Positions 55,659 through 64,000 of a DNA stretch of 64,000 nt are shown here, in pieces (positions within the stretch are counted from its first letter, which is position 1; each line of letters starts with the position of its first letter). The DNA is from Helicobacter didelphidarum (GTDB lineage: Bacteria; Campylobacterota; Campylobacteria; Campylobacterales; Helicobacteraceae). Location: assembly GCF_003364195.1 (NCBI RefSeq), contig NZ_NXLQ01000001.1:62001-126000 (forward strand). Reading direction: 5' to 3'. The notes beneath the pieces were generated by a model. The model was not told where the DNA came from. It saw only the letters and a program-made list of their open reading frames with translations, and searched no databases. Made by a program: the position numbers and the translations under genes.

Positions 55659-56477
55659 CTAATGTAGTAATCTATAATGCATTGATTCTTGATTGGGTGT
55701 GTCATCAATGATGAGATTATTTTTTACTTGTGTTTCAAATTTTCCAAGCACAGCATATATACATTCGCGATGTCGTTTGCTTGTTTCACAGACAGCAATA
55801 TCGTGTTGCATGGTTTTGTAATCTTTGTAGATTTGATCTGGCACATGAAAGGATTGCGGTTCTTGAGTAGCAAGAAATATAAAAAATTGCCCAAAACTAT
55901 AAGTATCACTTAAGAAAGGTTCGACACAAATTTGAGATTCACTAAACTTTTTACGACCGAGACAATCTAGATTAATAGGATAATTAAAATGTGCTTGAAA
56001 TACACTATCTTTTAAAGTAAGTTCATAATTTGGAGATATTTCTTGAGTTTGTTGCATCTGCACTTTGCGTAGATTATTAGCAATTTTATAAGATTCACAT
56101 TCAAACTCTATTGTACCATAAATATGAATCTTATCTTCTTGAATACGTATAAGTGCACTACCTATTTTACCATGTTGTGAGTCTATAATAAGAAGTTTAT
56201 TTGCACTTTTACACTCTGGAACTGGTGCAAAATTTTGTTTAAAATTTGTATAGTCGTTGTAGCTCACATCACAGAGATTTGTTTTGCAATTTGAAATATG
56301 AATTCCAGTTTTAGGATTATTTGGATTATTAAAAAAACCACTAAATTTAAGAATAGGAAATTTCTCAATAAATATCATAAAATAATAATCTAATTGTTTT
56401 TGTGTTAATCCCGTAGTATATGCAGATTGAAATCCTAAAAAAGAAACAAGAAAGAAAATATATATACTTTTTTTCAT
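55659..56477 (-). CDS. Exported hypothetical protein with several cysteines
   Basis: 272 residues. A signal peptide (SIYIFFLVSFLGFQSAYT) is followed by a mature domain of mixed strand/helix. At least eight cysteines are spread through the mature part (SNCKTNLC, PECKSA, EFECES, LDCLGRK, QICVEP, VCETSK and REC), suggesting a disulfide-rich periplasmic protein. The family is not recognised. No strong ribosome site precedes the ATG (AAAAAGTTAGAAT). It converges with the chemoreceptor gene; no operon partner. Confidence 0.55.
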   Translation of the reverse strand: MKKSIYIFFLVSFLGFQSAYTTGLTQKQLDYYFMIFIEKFPILKFSGFFNNPNNPKTGIHISNCKTNLCDVSYNDYTNFKQNFAPVPECKSANKLLIIDSQHGKIGSALIRIQEDKIHIYGTIEFECESYKIANNLRKVQMQQTQEISPNYELTLKDSVFQAHFNYPINLDCLGRKKFSESQICVEPFLSDTYSFGQFFIFLATQEPQSFHVPDQIYKDYKTMQHDIAVCETSKRHRECIYAVLGKFETQVKNNLIIDDTPNQESMHYRLLH

Positions 56478-56669
56478 ATTCTAACTTTTTGTATTTGTTC
56501 GCATATTTGCACTTTTTTGAATTAAAATTGTAGCAGATTTCTCTCTGTTTGTATAAATTCCTCTTTAATTTTTATAATTTATTGAGGTTTGTTAGAATAT
56601 TATTTATGCTAATTAATATTTAACGCTCCAATGAATTATTTATTAAATTAAAAAATAAGGAATGAGGGG

Positions 56670-58100
56670 CTAAATTGCCATTCTGATTGCATCTGAAAAT
56701 GCCTCTGTATCTGTTGCAACAACAAAATATTCTATCCCTAATCCCTTACCTTCTTCGATAAGACTATATTCAAGTTTATTTGGTGTAATTACAATAAATG
56801 TTGGATTCTTCGCATGTGGGTTTTCATTATATTCACGAATAAAATCAAAAGCTAACAACCCACTATTTTTGTAATCAAGTATAACAATATCTTGTGGAGT
56901 TGTATTAAGTTTAGTTAATGCTTCGAATGGATTGTGTTCAACAGTTATTTTTAGTGTTGCATCCACCCTCTCAATCAATTGTCGTGATTTAAATGACTTA
57001 GTATCATTCTCTTGTATAATAAAAACATTACGTTTACTTGTTGTCTCAAGAGTTTTTAATAAGCTAAAAAGCTCTTTTGTTCTTGGGGAAGTAATTTTAT
57101 TTTTATCAATTCCTTTGAGGAAGTATCGTAAATAGGTAACAGAATTATAACCACCATGAATATCCGCATCGCGGAAAAATTTCTTAACATATTGATTTAT
57201 TTTTGCTCTCGCCCACATTTCTTTATCAAGATCATAGCCTTTTGTATTCAGAAGTTTTACAAAACGCTCCTTAATTTCCTCGGTCATAGGTGCAAACACA
57301 TCTGAAAATTCTTGTAAATGTTTTTCTCTAAAAGCTTTGAGACGTTCTGTTTCTTTTGCAATGACTTCTTTTTGTCGAGCAATATAATCGATAAGATCAA
57401 CAAAGCGACGACGCAAAAGTTTAACTTCTTTTTCAAATTCTAAATATTCACGACTCTTTTTGTCAGACATAAGTTTCAATGTACGTTCTTCTTCTTCAAG
57501 TCTTCTTCCAAGAGGTTCGCATTCAGCTTTTGCTCCATTCATACCAATTTTTACATCTTCAATATATTGTTCTAAATGTGTAAAGGCAACTTGTCGCACT
57601 AAGAAAATTTTTTCAAAACAATAGGGTAGGGGATATTGAATCTTTTTATTGTATTCTTCAAAATCTCGATATAGTGATGATACCTCATGTTTTACCATAC
57701 GTAATTCTTTGTTTTCAAGCATAGAATCTAAATCACAAAGATCATTGTATGCTGTAAATAAAAATCTTCTCATTTTCATAAAATCGATTTCTGGGTGACC
57801 ATCAATAAATTCTTGATGATTTTCTAAAATAGATTTTTCACGTGCAAAAAACTCATTAATACATTCACCTGCAGATTTTGTGACAGGTATAGCTTCTTCA
57901 TCTTCGACTGAAATTTTAGCTTGAATCTTGATGACAATGCGATTTTCAACCACAAATTCAACATCTATATTGTTTGCAATCTCCTTTTCTTCTCCTTGCC
58001 ATGCACTAAATGGAAATGGAAACACTCGATTGTTAAGTGTTTGTTCAACTTTTCCTTCCTTTTTTTCAACATCTATACTGATGATTTGCCCTTCTAACAT
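56670..58100 (-). CDS. OB-like, coiled-coil, pseudo-receiver protein of unknown function
   Basis: 476 residues with an uncommon layout. Residues 1-58 (GQIISIDVEKKEGKVEQTL) look like a cold-shock-type OB fold. Residues 80-345 are helical, including a long charged coiled coil (EPLGRRLEEEERTLKLMSDK). Residues 356-476 resemble a response-regulator receiver: the acidic pair Glu364/Asp366 in FIIQENDTK, Asp409 in VILDYKNSG at the phosphoacceptor position, then ITPNK and a last strand FVVATDT, but lacking the usual KP loop. I infer a signalling or RNA-linked role; no family name is recognised. It has a strong AAGGAAAGGTGAG site and a clear promoter (58149-58157). Confidence 0.7.
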   Translation of the reverse strand: MLEGQIISIDVEKKEGKVEQTLNNRVFPFPFSAWQGEEKEIANNIDVEFVVENRIVIKIQAKISVEDEEAIPVTKSAGECINEFFAREKSILENHQEFIDGHPEIDFMKMRRFLFTAYNDLCDLDSMLENKELRMVKHEVSSLYRDFEEYNKKIQYPLPYCFEKIFLVRQVAFTHLEQYIEDVKIGMNGAKAECEPLGRRLEEEERTLKLMSDKKSREYLEFEKEVKLLRRRFVDLIDYIARQKEVIAKETERLKAFREKHLQEFSDVFAPMTEEIKERFVKLLNTKGYDLDKEMWARAKINQYVKKFFRDADIHGGYNSVTYLRYFLKGIDKNKITSPRTKELFSLLKTLETTSKRNVFIIQENDTKSFKSRQLIERVDATLKITVEHNPFEALTKLNTTPQDIVILDYKNSGLLAFDFIREYNENPHAKNPTFIVITPNKLEYSLIEEGKGLGIEYFVVATDTEAFSDAIRMAI

Positions 58101-58148
58101 AACTCACCTTTCCTTAAAATACCGAAATTAAGATTCGTAAAGTTTAGT

Positions 58149-58157
58149 ATTATAACA
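58149..58157 (-). promoter_or_regulatory. Extended -10 promoter of the pseudo-receiver gene
   Basis: Read on the minus strand: TGTTATAAT, 48 bases before the ATG at 58100. Confidence 0.55.
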
Positions 58158-58496
58158 AAAAACATAAACTTTTATTCAAATAAATTAGTGCATAGAGCCT
58201 AATAAATATTATTTTTCATTTTATTTTATATTTTTGAATACCTTAATTGCTTGAAATATAATTGTAAGAAGTAAGAGAACTGATTTAATTATTAAAGAAT
58301 AAAAGATTGGAATGAACCTTAAAGTTGGTAAGCGAGGTTTTTGTGGTAATTCTGAAGCTATATTAGATTCTATAAAATATTAAATGATTAAAATTTTATG
58401 AGTTTAGAACAATAAAAAATAATTAGTTGAAATAAACTTCAAGTAGTGTAGTATATTAAATCCTCATTGTAAAATATACACAAAGAGTATTTATAG

Positions 58497-58667
58497 GTGA
58501 TATTTATCATAATATTTTCTTGTTTGGTAGCTTTACAAAAGTTTGTTTTAAGATTTTTAACTTTAACTGGACAAAAGAGTAACTTAATTGATGGCTATTT
58601 CATACATTTTGCAAAGCAGATTATTGAGGCAAGAAAATTTACGCATACTCCCGAATCGAAATTCTAA
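58497..58667 (+). CDS. Candidate small membrane-protein ORF or gene remnant
   Basis: 56 residues from GTG 58497. The first 25 residues are hydrophobic (MIFIIIFSCLVALQKFVLRF) and the remainder is polar and helical with a coding-like composition (IDGYFIHFAKQIIEARKFTH). The ribosome site is weak (AAAGAG, about ten bases ahead). No family is recognised. It is either a short genuine protein or the end of a degraded gene; I lean slightly to a remnant. Confidence 0.25.
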   Translation: MIFIIIFSCLVALQKFVLRFLTLTGQKSNLIDGYFIHFAKQIIEARKFTHTPESKF

Positions 58668-58803
58668 AAAATGAATAAATTACTTTGTGATGCTTGAAGT
58701 TTTTAGTATTAATACTTGAAGAATTTCATATAGTTTGGAGAATATTTATCAAGAATTCTTTGAGTGATTTAGTTAGATACACTATGAAGCATCGATACTA
58801 AAA

Positions 58804-59991
58804 TTAACTTAATGATGTAGTTTGGTAGAGTTGCATGAGTTTAAGGTAAAATTCTTCCTCACCATTATTTTGTATAATACCACTTGATGGTAAAATATCA
58901 TAATATAGTCTATCTAAATCTTTAAATCTATTTGGAAATAAAGTTGAGAGCATAATTGCAGAAATTTGACGCCTTACAAGCATTGCTGGTGGCAAAAGCC
59001 CTAATCGAAAAAATTCAATTAGTGATTCTGTATTATAGTTAATATGATGATGGTTTCCATGTGGGCAGATTCTTATTGATACAAGTGTTCTACAAATATC
59101 ACAATATACATATTCTGGTAAAATAGAAACATGTAAATGAATGCCCCGCAGTGAATCAAAAATTGAATGGACTTCATTGTTTAAATAATATACTGATAAT
59201 CCACGATTTTTCTCACCAACAAGAATCTTTGTGCAACCAAAATTACGCATTACAATCGCGTCCATAATCATTTTGTTTTGCCCTGCGTAGAGATAGGTAT
59301 CATCATGTGGAATGATAATAACTTTTTCTCTCATAAGATAATTATCAACAATAAATTCCATACATTTTAAACGCAATTCATAGGAAATAAGATCATTTCT
59401 ATGTGGTTTTAAAAGAAATATCACGAGTAAATCACACTGCTCTAAAGCTTTTCGCATAATTTCTTCGTGTACACGATGCAATGGGGATGCACTCATGACA
59501 ATTCCGGTAATCTGTTGTGCATTCAAGGTTTCGATTTTGTCGCTAACTTGCTGTTTAGAATAAGCAACTTCATTATGTTCTAGCTCATATTCTCCACAAA
59601 TACAAAGCTCTCCAATTCGATTTTGAATTTCTTGAATATGTTTATTGGAAAAATCACCGCCCATGATTTTATGTATTCGTTCTTGTTTATTAACTCTAAA
59701 GACAGAATCTACAACAATGCTTCCAGATTTTTTCCCATCAGTAATGAAATCAAGCACTTCGCCTTTTGTTACACTCGATAAGACTTCATTATTTCTTTTT
59801 CCGCTTGGTGTCAAGAGAAATGGACATGGATAAGTTTGCTGTAGAAAAAGCCCACTTTGATTTACCGCTTTCATTTGTTCTTCATCCATGAGTTTATGTG
59901 CGGGATAAAGTAGACCTTCTTTGGCAAGATTTAGGACAGATATTGCTTCTTTATCAATGTAAAGTTGTTTATTTTTTTCTTGTGATTCCAT
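58804..59991 (-). CDS. ATP-sulfurylase-like protein of the ispDF-regulator cluster
   Basis: 395 residues. The nucleotidylyltransferase motif reads SASPLHRVHEE with His172/His175, in place of the NPxHxxHE of ATP sulfurylase. Later segments DAIVMRNFGCTKILVGEKNRG and FFRLGLLPPAMLVRRQISAIM fit the C-terminal half of that family. Four cysteine/histidine-rich positions (YCDICRTLVSIRICPHGNHH) resemble the zinc ribbon of some sulfurylases. ATP sulfurylase makes APS from sulfate; the altered motif and lack of neighbours leave activity open. Campylobacter has the same gene next to its regulator homologue. The start ATG overlaps the regulator's 3' end by 23 bases, implying coupled translation. Confidence 0.75.
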   Translation of the reverse strand: MESQEKNKQLYIDKEAISVLNLAKEGLLYPAHKLMDEEQMKAVNQSGLFLQQTYPCPFLLTPSGKRNNEVLSSVTKGEVLDFITDGKKSGSIVVDSVFRVNKQERIHKIMGGDFSNKHIQEIQNRIGELCICGEYELEHNEVAYSKQQVSDKIETLNAQQITGIVMSASPLHRVHEEIMRKALEQCDLLVIFLLKPHRNDLISYELRLKCMEFIVDNYLMREKVIIIPHDDTYLYAGQNKMIMDAIVMRNFGCTKILVGEKNRGLSVYYLNNEVHSIFDSLRGIHLHVSILPEYVYCDICRTLVSIRICPHGNHHHINYNTESLIEFFRLGLLPPAMLVRRQISAIMLSTLFPNRFKDLDRLYYDILPSSGIIQNNGEEEFYLKLMQLYQTTSLS

Positions 59992-60850
59992 ATTTTTTCC
60001 TTTTTTCCCACAAGCTTTTTCTACTCATACCAAGCTTCTTTGCCAACTCAACATCAGGATACCTCCCTTCAAATTTTGAAATAACAATCCTTTCATAATC
60101 ACGGATAGAGAGAATTTCGCTACCAATTTCTAAGTTATTTGCCATATTTGTAATATCTACGATATTTGAAAAAACAACTTTATCATCTGCAATCATCGAA
60201 ATGATTATATTATAATGTACCGCTTTTTCAAGAAATTCTTTTTTTTCATGTTTTTTTAAATTCTCACAATCTATTACATAATAAGTTTTATGTTTATCAA
60301 ACTCAAATTTTTCCCATGAAATATTTTTAAGACTTAAAAAGTCAAAACGCAACCCTCGTTCGATTGCATATTTCATTGCATAAATGTCGGCACTTCTTTG
60401 TGAACTTGCTTTAATAAGAAGAGGTGGGTTATATTGTGGTAAAGTTGGGGTTTGTAATTCATTTTGTATGAAAGCAAAGTAATTCTTAAAAAATTCTATA
60501 TCATTTTCTAAGTCTTTAAAGGCTAAGTAGTGTTCAATTTTCCGCACAAGTTCATCCATCATAAAAGGTTTAATAATATAATCTTTCGCTCCGAGTTTGA
60601 GTGGTTTCGACACTGTATCATCACTCACATAAGATACCATAAGAATAATAATAGAATTTTTATGATATTCAATCATATCTATATAATGTATTCCAGCAGT
60701 ATTTGTTGATAACAATACAATATCAAAACCATTTTTATTCATAATTTCTTCAAATGATGATGTAATGCAAGATGTATGCCCATTATCGGCAAGCTTTGTT
60801 GCAATACTCTGTGCTAAATAAGTTTCATTTTCAATAATTAATACATTCAT
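59969..60850 (-). CDS. Atypical orphan response regulator, HP1021/Cj1608 type
   Basis: 293 residues. The receiver domain (1-115) keeps an acidic pair (IIENE) and KP loop (DYIIKPFMM), but the phosphoacceptor position is Ser48 (VLLSTNTAG), so phosphorylation-independent control is expected. The middle (115-250) is the linker/sensory part, and the C-terminus YPDVELAKKLGMSRKSLWEK is a Fis-type helix-turn-helix. In H. pylori HP1021 is a redox-responsive regulator that also binds oriC. Only two cysteines are present here (Cys28 and one in VIDCENLK), fewer than the six I recall for HP1021. It lies one base after ispDF. Confidence 0.88.
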   Translation of the reverse strand: MNVLIIENETYLAQSIATKLADNGHTSCITSSFEEIMNKNGFDIVLLSTNTAGIHYIDMIEYHKNSIIILMVSYVSDDTVSKPLKLGAKDYIIKPFMMDELVRKIEHYLAFKDLENDIEFFKNYFAFIQNELQTPTLPQYNPPLLIKASSQRSADIYAMKYAIERGLRFDFLSLKNISWEKFEFDKHKTYYVIDCENLKKHEKKEFLEKAVHYNIIISMIADDKVVFSNIVDITNMANNLEIGSEILSIRDYERIVISKFEGRYPDVELAKKLGMSRKSLWEKRKKYGITRKK

Positions 60851-60851
60851 G

Positions 60852-62444
60852 TTAGTCCTTTTTTAAAAAGTTAAAATGTTGCATATTTAAATGGCGTGTT
60901 ATTTCTCTTGGTCGCAAAAGAACAACACATTGTGCAAATACCCCTTCTTTTCGTCCCACAAATCCAAGTTTTTCTGCTGTGCTTGCTTTAATACTAATTT
61001 GTGATTTATTGAGGTATAAGATATTTGCGAGACATTCTTGCATTTGTTGTTTATATGGTGTAATATGTGGTGTTTGTGCAATGATTGTTATATCAATATT
61101 GCCGATTTCAAGCCCAGTGCTAAGGCAATAATCATATACTTCTTGTAATAATATTTTAGAATCCATATTTTTAAATTGAGAATCTGTATCCGGGAACATT
61201 TCTCCAATGTCACCATGATTCATTGCGCCGAGCAAAGAATCAATCAGGGCATGAATTCCAACATCACCATCACTATGGGCTTTAAAACCATAAGGAGATT
61301 CTATCCTGACGCCACATAACCACATTTCTTTAGAATCTTCAAACGCATGAATATCGCTTCCCTGTCCTATTAAGATATTAGAAGTGCTTAATATATTTTT
61401 ATGCGTAAAATTTAAAGAAACTACTTTTGATGATAAGAGATTCTGTCGAGGTAGTTGAAGTGTATAGGGATTTTGACTTTCTATAATCTCTTTGTAGATT
61501 GCATCAAGTAAATGTATGTCATTCATGTAAGTTAGCTTTGCCATGTCCCTATCTCCCTGAACAAGTTCTAAATGCGTATTGGGTAATGCACAAATCGCAC
61601 TTGTTTCATCAGTGAAATCTTTATTTAGATGAAAAGACTCTAAAAGACAAGAAGTCCTTGAAATTTGTGGTGTTTGAATAAGTCTCAATAATTCTCTTGG
61701 AACATGTGTGTGTGTTGGTTGTTTAAATTGCAATATATCAGAATCTTTATTATGGCTCTGTATATCTTGACATAGCATAACTGTATCGGAAACATTGAGG
61801 CAAGGAGCAACACAATCACAATTTGTATGTTCTAAAACTTGTAGCATGTTATACAAGGCTTTTGTTTTTGTGTTAAATCTAGCACAATCATTAACAAGTA
61901 CAAAATCAGAATCTACTTCTTGCAGAGCATTTTTTAATGACTGAAAACGTGTGTTGCCCCCCGTAACAATCAGTAGGGGAATGTGTTCTAAACATATCTG
62001 ATTACAAGTTTCTGCATTAAAGCAAGAATCCTCATTTGATATAAGAAAATCTAGAGATTCTGGAGAAAGCTTTTTCATATATGATATATCTTTTGGTGAT
62101 GCAGTAATAATAATTTTTTTAAGAGAAAAACAAGAATGATGCTCTGTTTGATTTAATGACTTAAAATCAGGATTAAAAGGATGTTCATTTTGTTGTGTGG
62201 GGAAAGAAGCGATACATTCGAGTGTTTTTTGTGCTAGAGATTGTGCAACATAAAGCCATAGTGGTGTTGTGTTGATTCGTATCCATTGTTTTTTTACATG
62301 AGGTTTTTGCATGGCATGAGGAATGGGATAATCATAACTCTTGCAGAAAGAATTAGAGAGAACTAAATCAGCATCATTGAAATTGTTACAAAATCGCAAG
62401 GAATCTCCCGCTGCCATTATTATGAGCGTTAAACTTTTCATCAT
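60852..62444 (-). CDS. ispDF: Bifunctional IspD-IspF isoprenoid enzyme
   Basis: 530 residues. The IspD half begins SLTLIIMAAGDSLRF and has VLVNDCARFNTKTKALYNML; it makes CDP-methylerythritol. The IspF half starts near 365 with IGQGSDIHAFEDS, then FKAHSDGDVGIHALIDSLLG and STAEKLGFVGRKEGVFAQC; it forms the cyclic diphosphate. Both belong to the MEP pathway. The IspD half is about 120 residues longer than in related fusions (H. pylori about 406 residues overall), largely in an insertion after the first motif (NDADLVLSNSFCKSYDYPIP). A second ATG (62441) is equally possible. It heads the operon with the regulator. Confidence 0.93.
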   Translation of the reverse strand: MMKSLTLIIMAAGDSLRFCNNFNDADLVLSNSFCKSYDYPIPHAMQKPHVKKQWIRINTTPLWLYVAQSLAQKTLECIASFPTQQNEHPFNPDFKSLNQTEHHSCFSLKKIIITASPKDISYMKKLSPESLDFLISNEDSCFNAETCNQICLEHIPLLIVTGGNTRFQSLKNALQEVDSDFVLVNDCARFNTKTKALYNMLQVLEHTNCDCVAPCLNVSDTVMLCQDIQSHNKDSDILQFKQPTHTHVPRELLRLIQTPQISRTSCLLESFHLNKDFTDETSAICALPNTHLELVQGDRDMAKLTYMNDIHLLDAIYKEIIESQNPYTLQLPRQNLLSSKVVSLNFTHKNILSTSNILIGQGSDIHAFEDSKEMWLCGVRIESPYGFKAHSDGDVGIHALIDSLLGAMNHGDIGEMFPDTDSQFKNMDSKILLQEVYDYCLSTGLEIGNIDITIIAQTPHITPYKQQMQECLANILYLNKSQISIKASTAEKLGFVGRKEGVFAQCVVLLRPREITRHLNMQHFNFLKKD

Positions 62445-62684
62445 GTTAATCTTTCTGTAAATGTTACAATTGAAATTTTACTTCTGTTTTTGGGATATTC
62501 TCTAAATTTTAGAGTGTTCCTAAGCTATCTCAATTTTGAATATTTTTTTTACAATTATATAATAAATCATCAAAATTTGTTACTAATTTATACAATATTA
62601 TTGTATTTTTCTTTTTATGCCATTGAAAAACAAAGAATTTTAGTATGAATTTTACAATATTTTCTAATCTTCAATTATTCTTAT

Positions 62685-62690
62685 TATAAT
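62685..62690 (+). promoter_or_regulatory. -10 element upstream of thiC
   Basis: TATAAT 34 bases before the thiC ATG. No TPP riboswitch core is visible between here and the ispDF start. Confidence 0.45.
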
Positions 62691-62723
62691 TCGAATAATA
62701 TTAATTAAAAATAAAGGATTTTT

Positions 62724-64000
62724 ATGAGTGAAAATATTCGCAATACATGGGTGCAAAATAGATTAAACGATACAATACGTACACAACTTTATTATGCAAA
62801 AAATGGTATTATTACTGAAGAAATGCGATATGTAGCCAATGTTGAAAATTTGAGTCCGGAATTAATACGTAAAGAGGTTGCAAGAGGGAGGCTTATAATT
62901 CCTGCCAATATTAATCATAAAAATCTTGAGCCAATGGGGATAGGGTTAGCTTTAAAAACAAAAATTAACTCAAATATAGGTTCTTCCCAACTTGTTGAAG
63001 ATATAGAAGATGAGGTAAAAAAACTAAAAACTTCAATTAAATATGGTGCAGATACGGTTATGGATCTTTCCACAGGTGGTGATTTGGATAAAATTCGTAA
63101 TGCTATTATTGAAGCCTCAAGTGTGCCTATTGGCACTGTACCTATGTATCAAATTCTCCATGATGTACACAATGATATTTTGAAACTTGATATTGAAACA
63201 ATGCTTAATGTATTGCGTAAACAAGCACAACAAGGGGTAAGTTATTTTACCATACATTGTGGTTTTTTGCTTGAGCACATGCCAGCAGTTTCTAAAAGGA
63301 AAATGGGGATAGTATCCCGTGGTGGTAGCCTTATGGCAAGTTGGATGTTGCATTATCATAAACAGAATCCTTTTTATGAATATTATGATGAGATTTTAAA
63401 AATCTGTCAAGAATACGATGTTTCGTTGTCGCTTGGGGATTCGCTACGACCAGGTTGCTTAGCTGATGCGAGTGATGAGGCACAATTTTCAGAATTGCGT
63501 GTATTAGGAGATTTAGCAAAACGTGCATATGAAGCGAATGTGCAAGTAATGATTGAGGGACCAGGGCATGTTCCATTAAATCAAATTGAACGCAATGTTG
63601 AGCTACAAAAAGAATATTGCAATGAAGCACCTTTTTATGTGCTTGGACCGCTTGTAACAGATATTGCTGCTGGTTATGATCATATTGCAAGTGCTATTGG
63701 TGCATGTGTTGCTGCATGGAAGGGTGTCGCAATGTTATGTTATGTAACACCAAAGGAGCATTTGGGTTTGCCAAATGCAAAAGATGTGCGTGAAGGTATC
63801 ATTGCATATAAAATAGCTGCTCATGCTGCAGATATTGCACGAGGCAGGATTGGTGCACGCGATAGAGATGATGCCATGAGCGATGCAAGATACGCGTTTG
63901 ATTGGAATAAACAATTTGAGTTAGCTCTTGATGGAGATAGAGCAAGAGAGTATCATGATGAGACTTTACCTCAAGAAGTATTTAAAGACGCTGAATTTTG
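62724..64000 (+). CDS. thiC: Phosphomethylpyrimidine synthase ThiC (3' end cut by window)
   Basis: 425 codons to the window edge, still open. Start [14 protein letters not shown]; ThiC signatures are [66 protein letters not shown], and [18 protein letters not shown]. It converts AIR to HMP-phosphate for thiamine by radical-SAM chemistry; the CxxCxxxxC cluster motif lies in the missing tail. AAAGGATTTTT precedes the ATG. It is divergent from ispDF. thiE, the coupling enzyme of the pathway, is at 29442. Confidence 0.96.
   Translation, partial: MSENIRNTWVQNRLNDTIRTQLYYAKNGIITEEMRYVANVENLSPELIRKEVARGRLIIPANINHKNLEPMGIGLALKTKINSNIGSSQLVEDIEDEVKKLKTSIKYGADTVMDLSTGGDLDKIRNAIIEASSVPIGTVPMYQILHDVHNDILKLDIETMLNVLRKQAQQGVSYFTIHCGFLLEHMPAVSKRKMGIVSRGGSLMASWMLHYHKQNPFYEYYDEILKICQEYDVSLSLGDSLRPGCLADASDEAQFSELRVLGDLAKRAYEANVQVMIEGPGHVPLNQIERNVELQKEYCNEAPFYVLGPLVTDIAAGYDHIASAIGACVAAWKGVAMLCYVTPKEHLGLPNAKDVREGIIAYKIAAHAADIARGRIGARDRDDAMSDARYAFDWNKQFELALDGDRAREYHDETLPQEVFKDAEF

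Larger units (their letters stand above)
58101..58803. other. Long intergenic region with a candidate small ORF
   Basis: About 703 bases between two leftward genes. It has the leftward promoter of the pseudo-receiver gene, a 23-codon plus-strand frame starting at ATG 58313, and the 56-codon frame described at 58497-58667. The pieces look coding-like but do not join, so this could be a decayed gene. Confidence 0.4.

Noticed and set aside
62445-62723. TPP riboswitch ahead of thiC
   Set aside because: The CUGAGA and ACCUGAUC-type core segments are absent from the spacer; the same is true ahead of thiE.

Overview
The window looks like a low-GC chromosome of a Helicobacter species, most likely an enterohepatic (non-pylori) lineage. 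The case rests on gene content and order: a bifunctional ispDF followed by an HP1021/Cj1608-type orphan response regulator and an ATP-sulfurylase-like gene, ilvE next to an SPFH/prohibitin gene, a fused ccsBA, HypA starting MHEYSV, a GT11 fucosyltransferase, and many TGnTATAAT-type promoters. This is a genus-level inference; I cannot name the species.

Left part (1-20100): a small exported hydrolase, a fluoride channel, a catalytically degenerate dihydroorotase homologue, a periplasmic asparaginase and proC. A cytochrome c maturation cluster follows (two thioredoxin-fold CxxC proteins plus the ResB-CcsA fusion). After it come an alpha-1,2-fucosyltransferase for surface glycans and the alpha-2-macroglobulin/pbpC envelope-defence pair.

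Middle (20101-44215): a flavin split-barrel protein, an orphan HsdR-type nuclease domain protein, an unknown membrane protein, an orphan amino-acid ABC permease coupled to metX, tgt, a FecCD-type ABC permease/ATPase pair, thiE, htrA, rpoD, a GT9 glycosyltransferase, engB, rpsU, kdsB, an LptF/G permease, an outer-membrane protein, fliP, a patatin phospholipase and a SIMPL-like protein. LPS assembly recurs: kdsB, lptG, GT9, and lptC-lptA further right.

Right (44216-64000): five tRNA genes (Leu-UAG, Gly-GCC, Leu-UAA, Cys-GCA, Ser-UGA). Then a leftward run with azlD, a DUF2393-like gene, hisIE, an SPFH protein and ilvE, and a leftward hypA operon. Then lptC-lptA with a chemoreceptor whose periplasmic domain carries a CxxCH haem motif, two unrecognised genes including an unusual OB/coiled-coil/pseudo-receiver protein, the ispDF-regulator-sulfurylase-like operon, and a thiC gene cut by the window end.

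No CRISPR array, insertion sequence, prophage or rRNA operon is visible. The most distinctive signals are: the palindromic heptamer AGAWTCT repeated far above expectation in genes and spacers alike; the haem-motif chemoreceptor; the pseudo-receiver protein at 56670-58100; an orphan PD-(D/E)XK/QxxxY protein; a perfect 28-bp palindrome; and lineage-specific insertions in conserved enzymes (EngB, IspD, MetX, ThiE).
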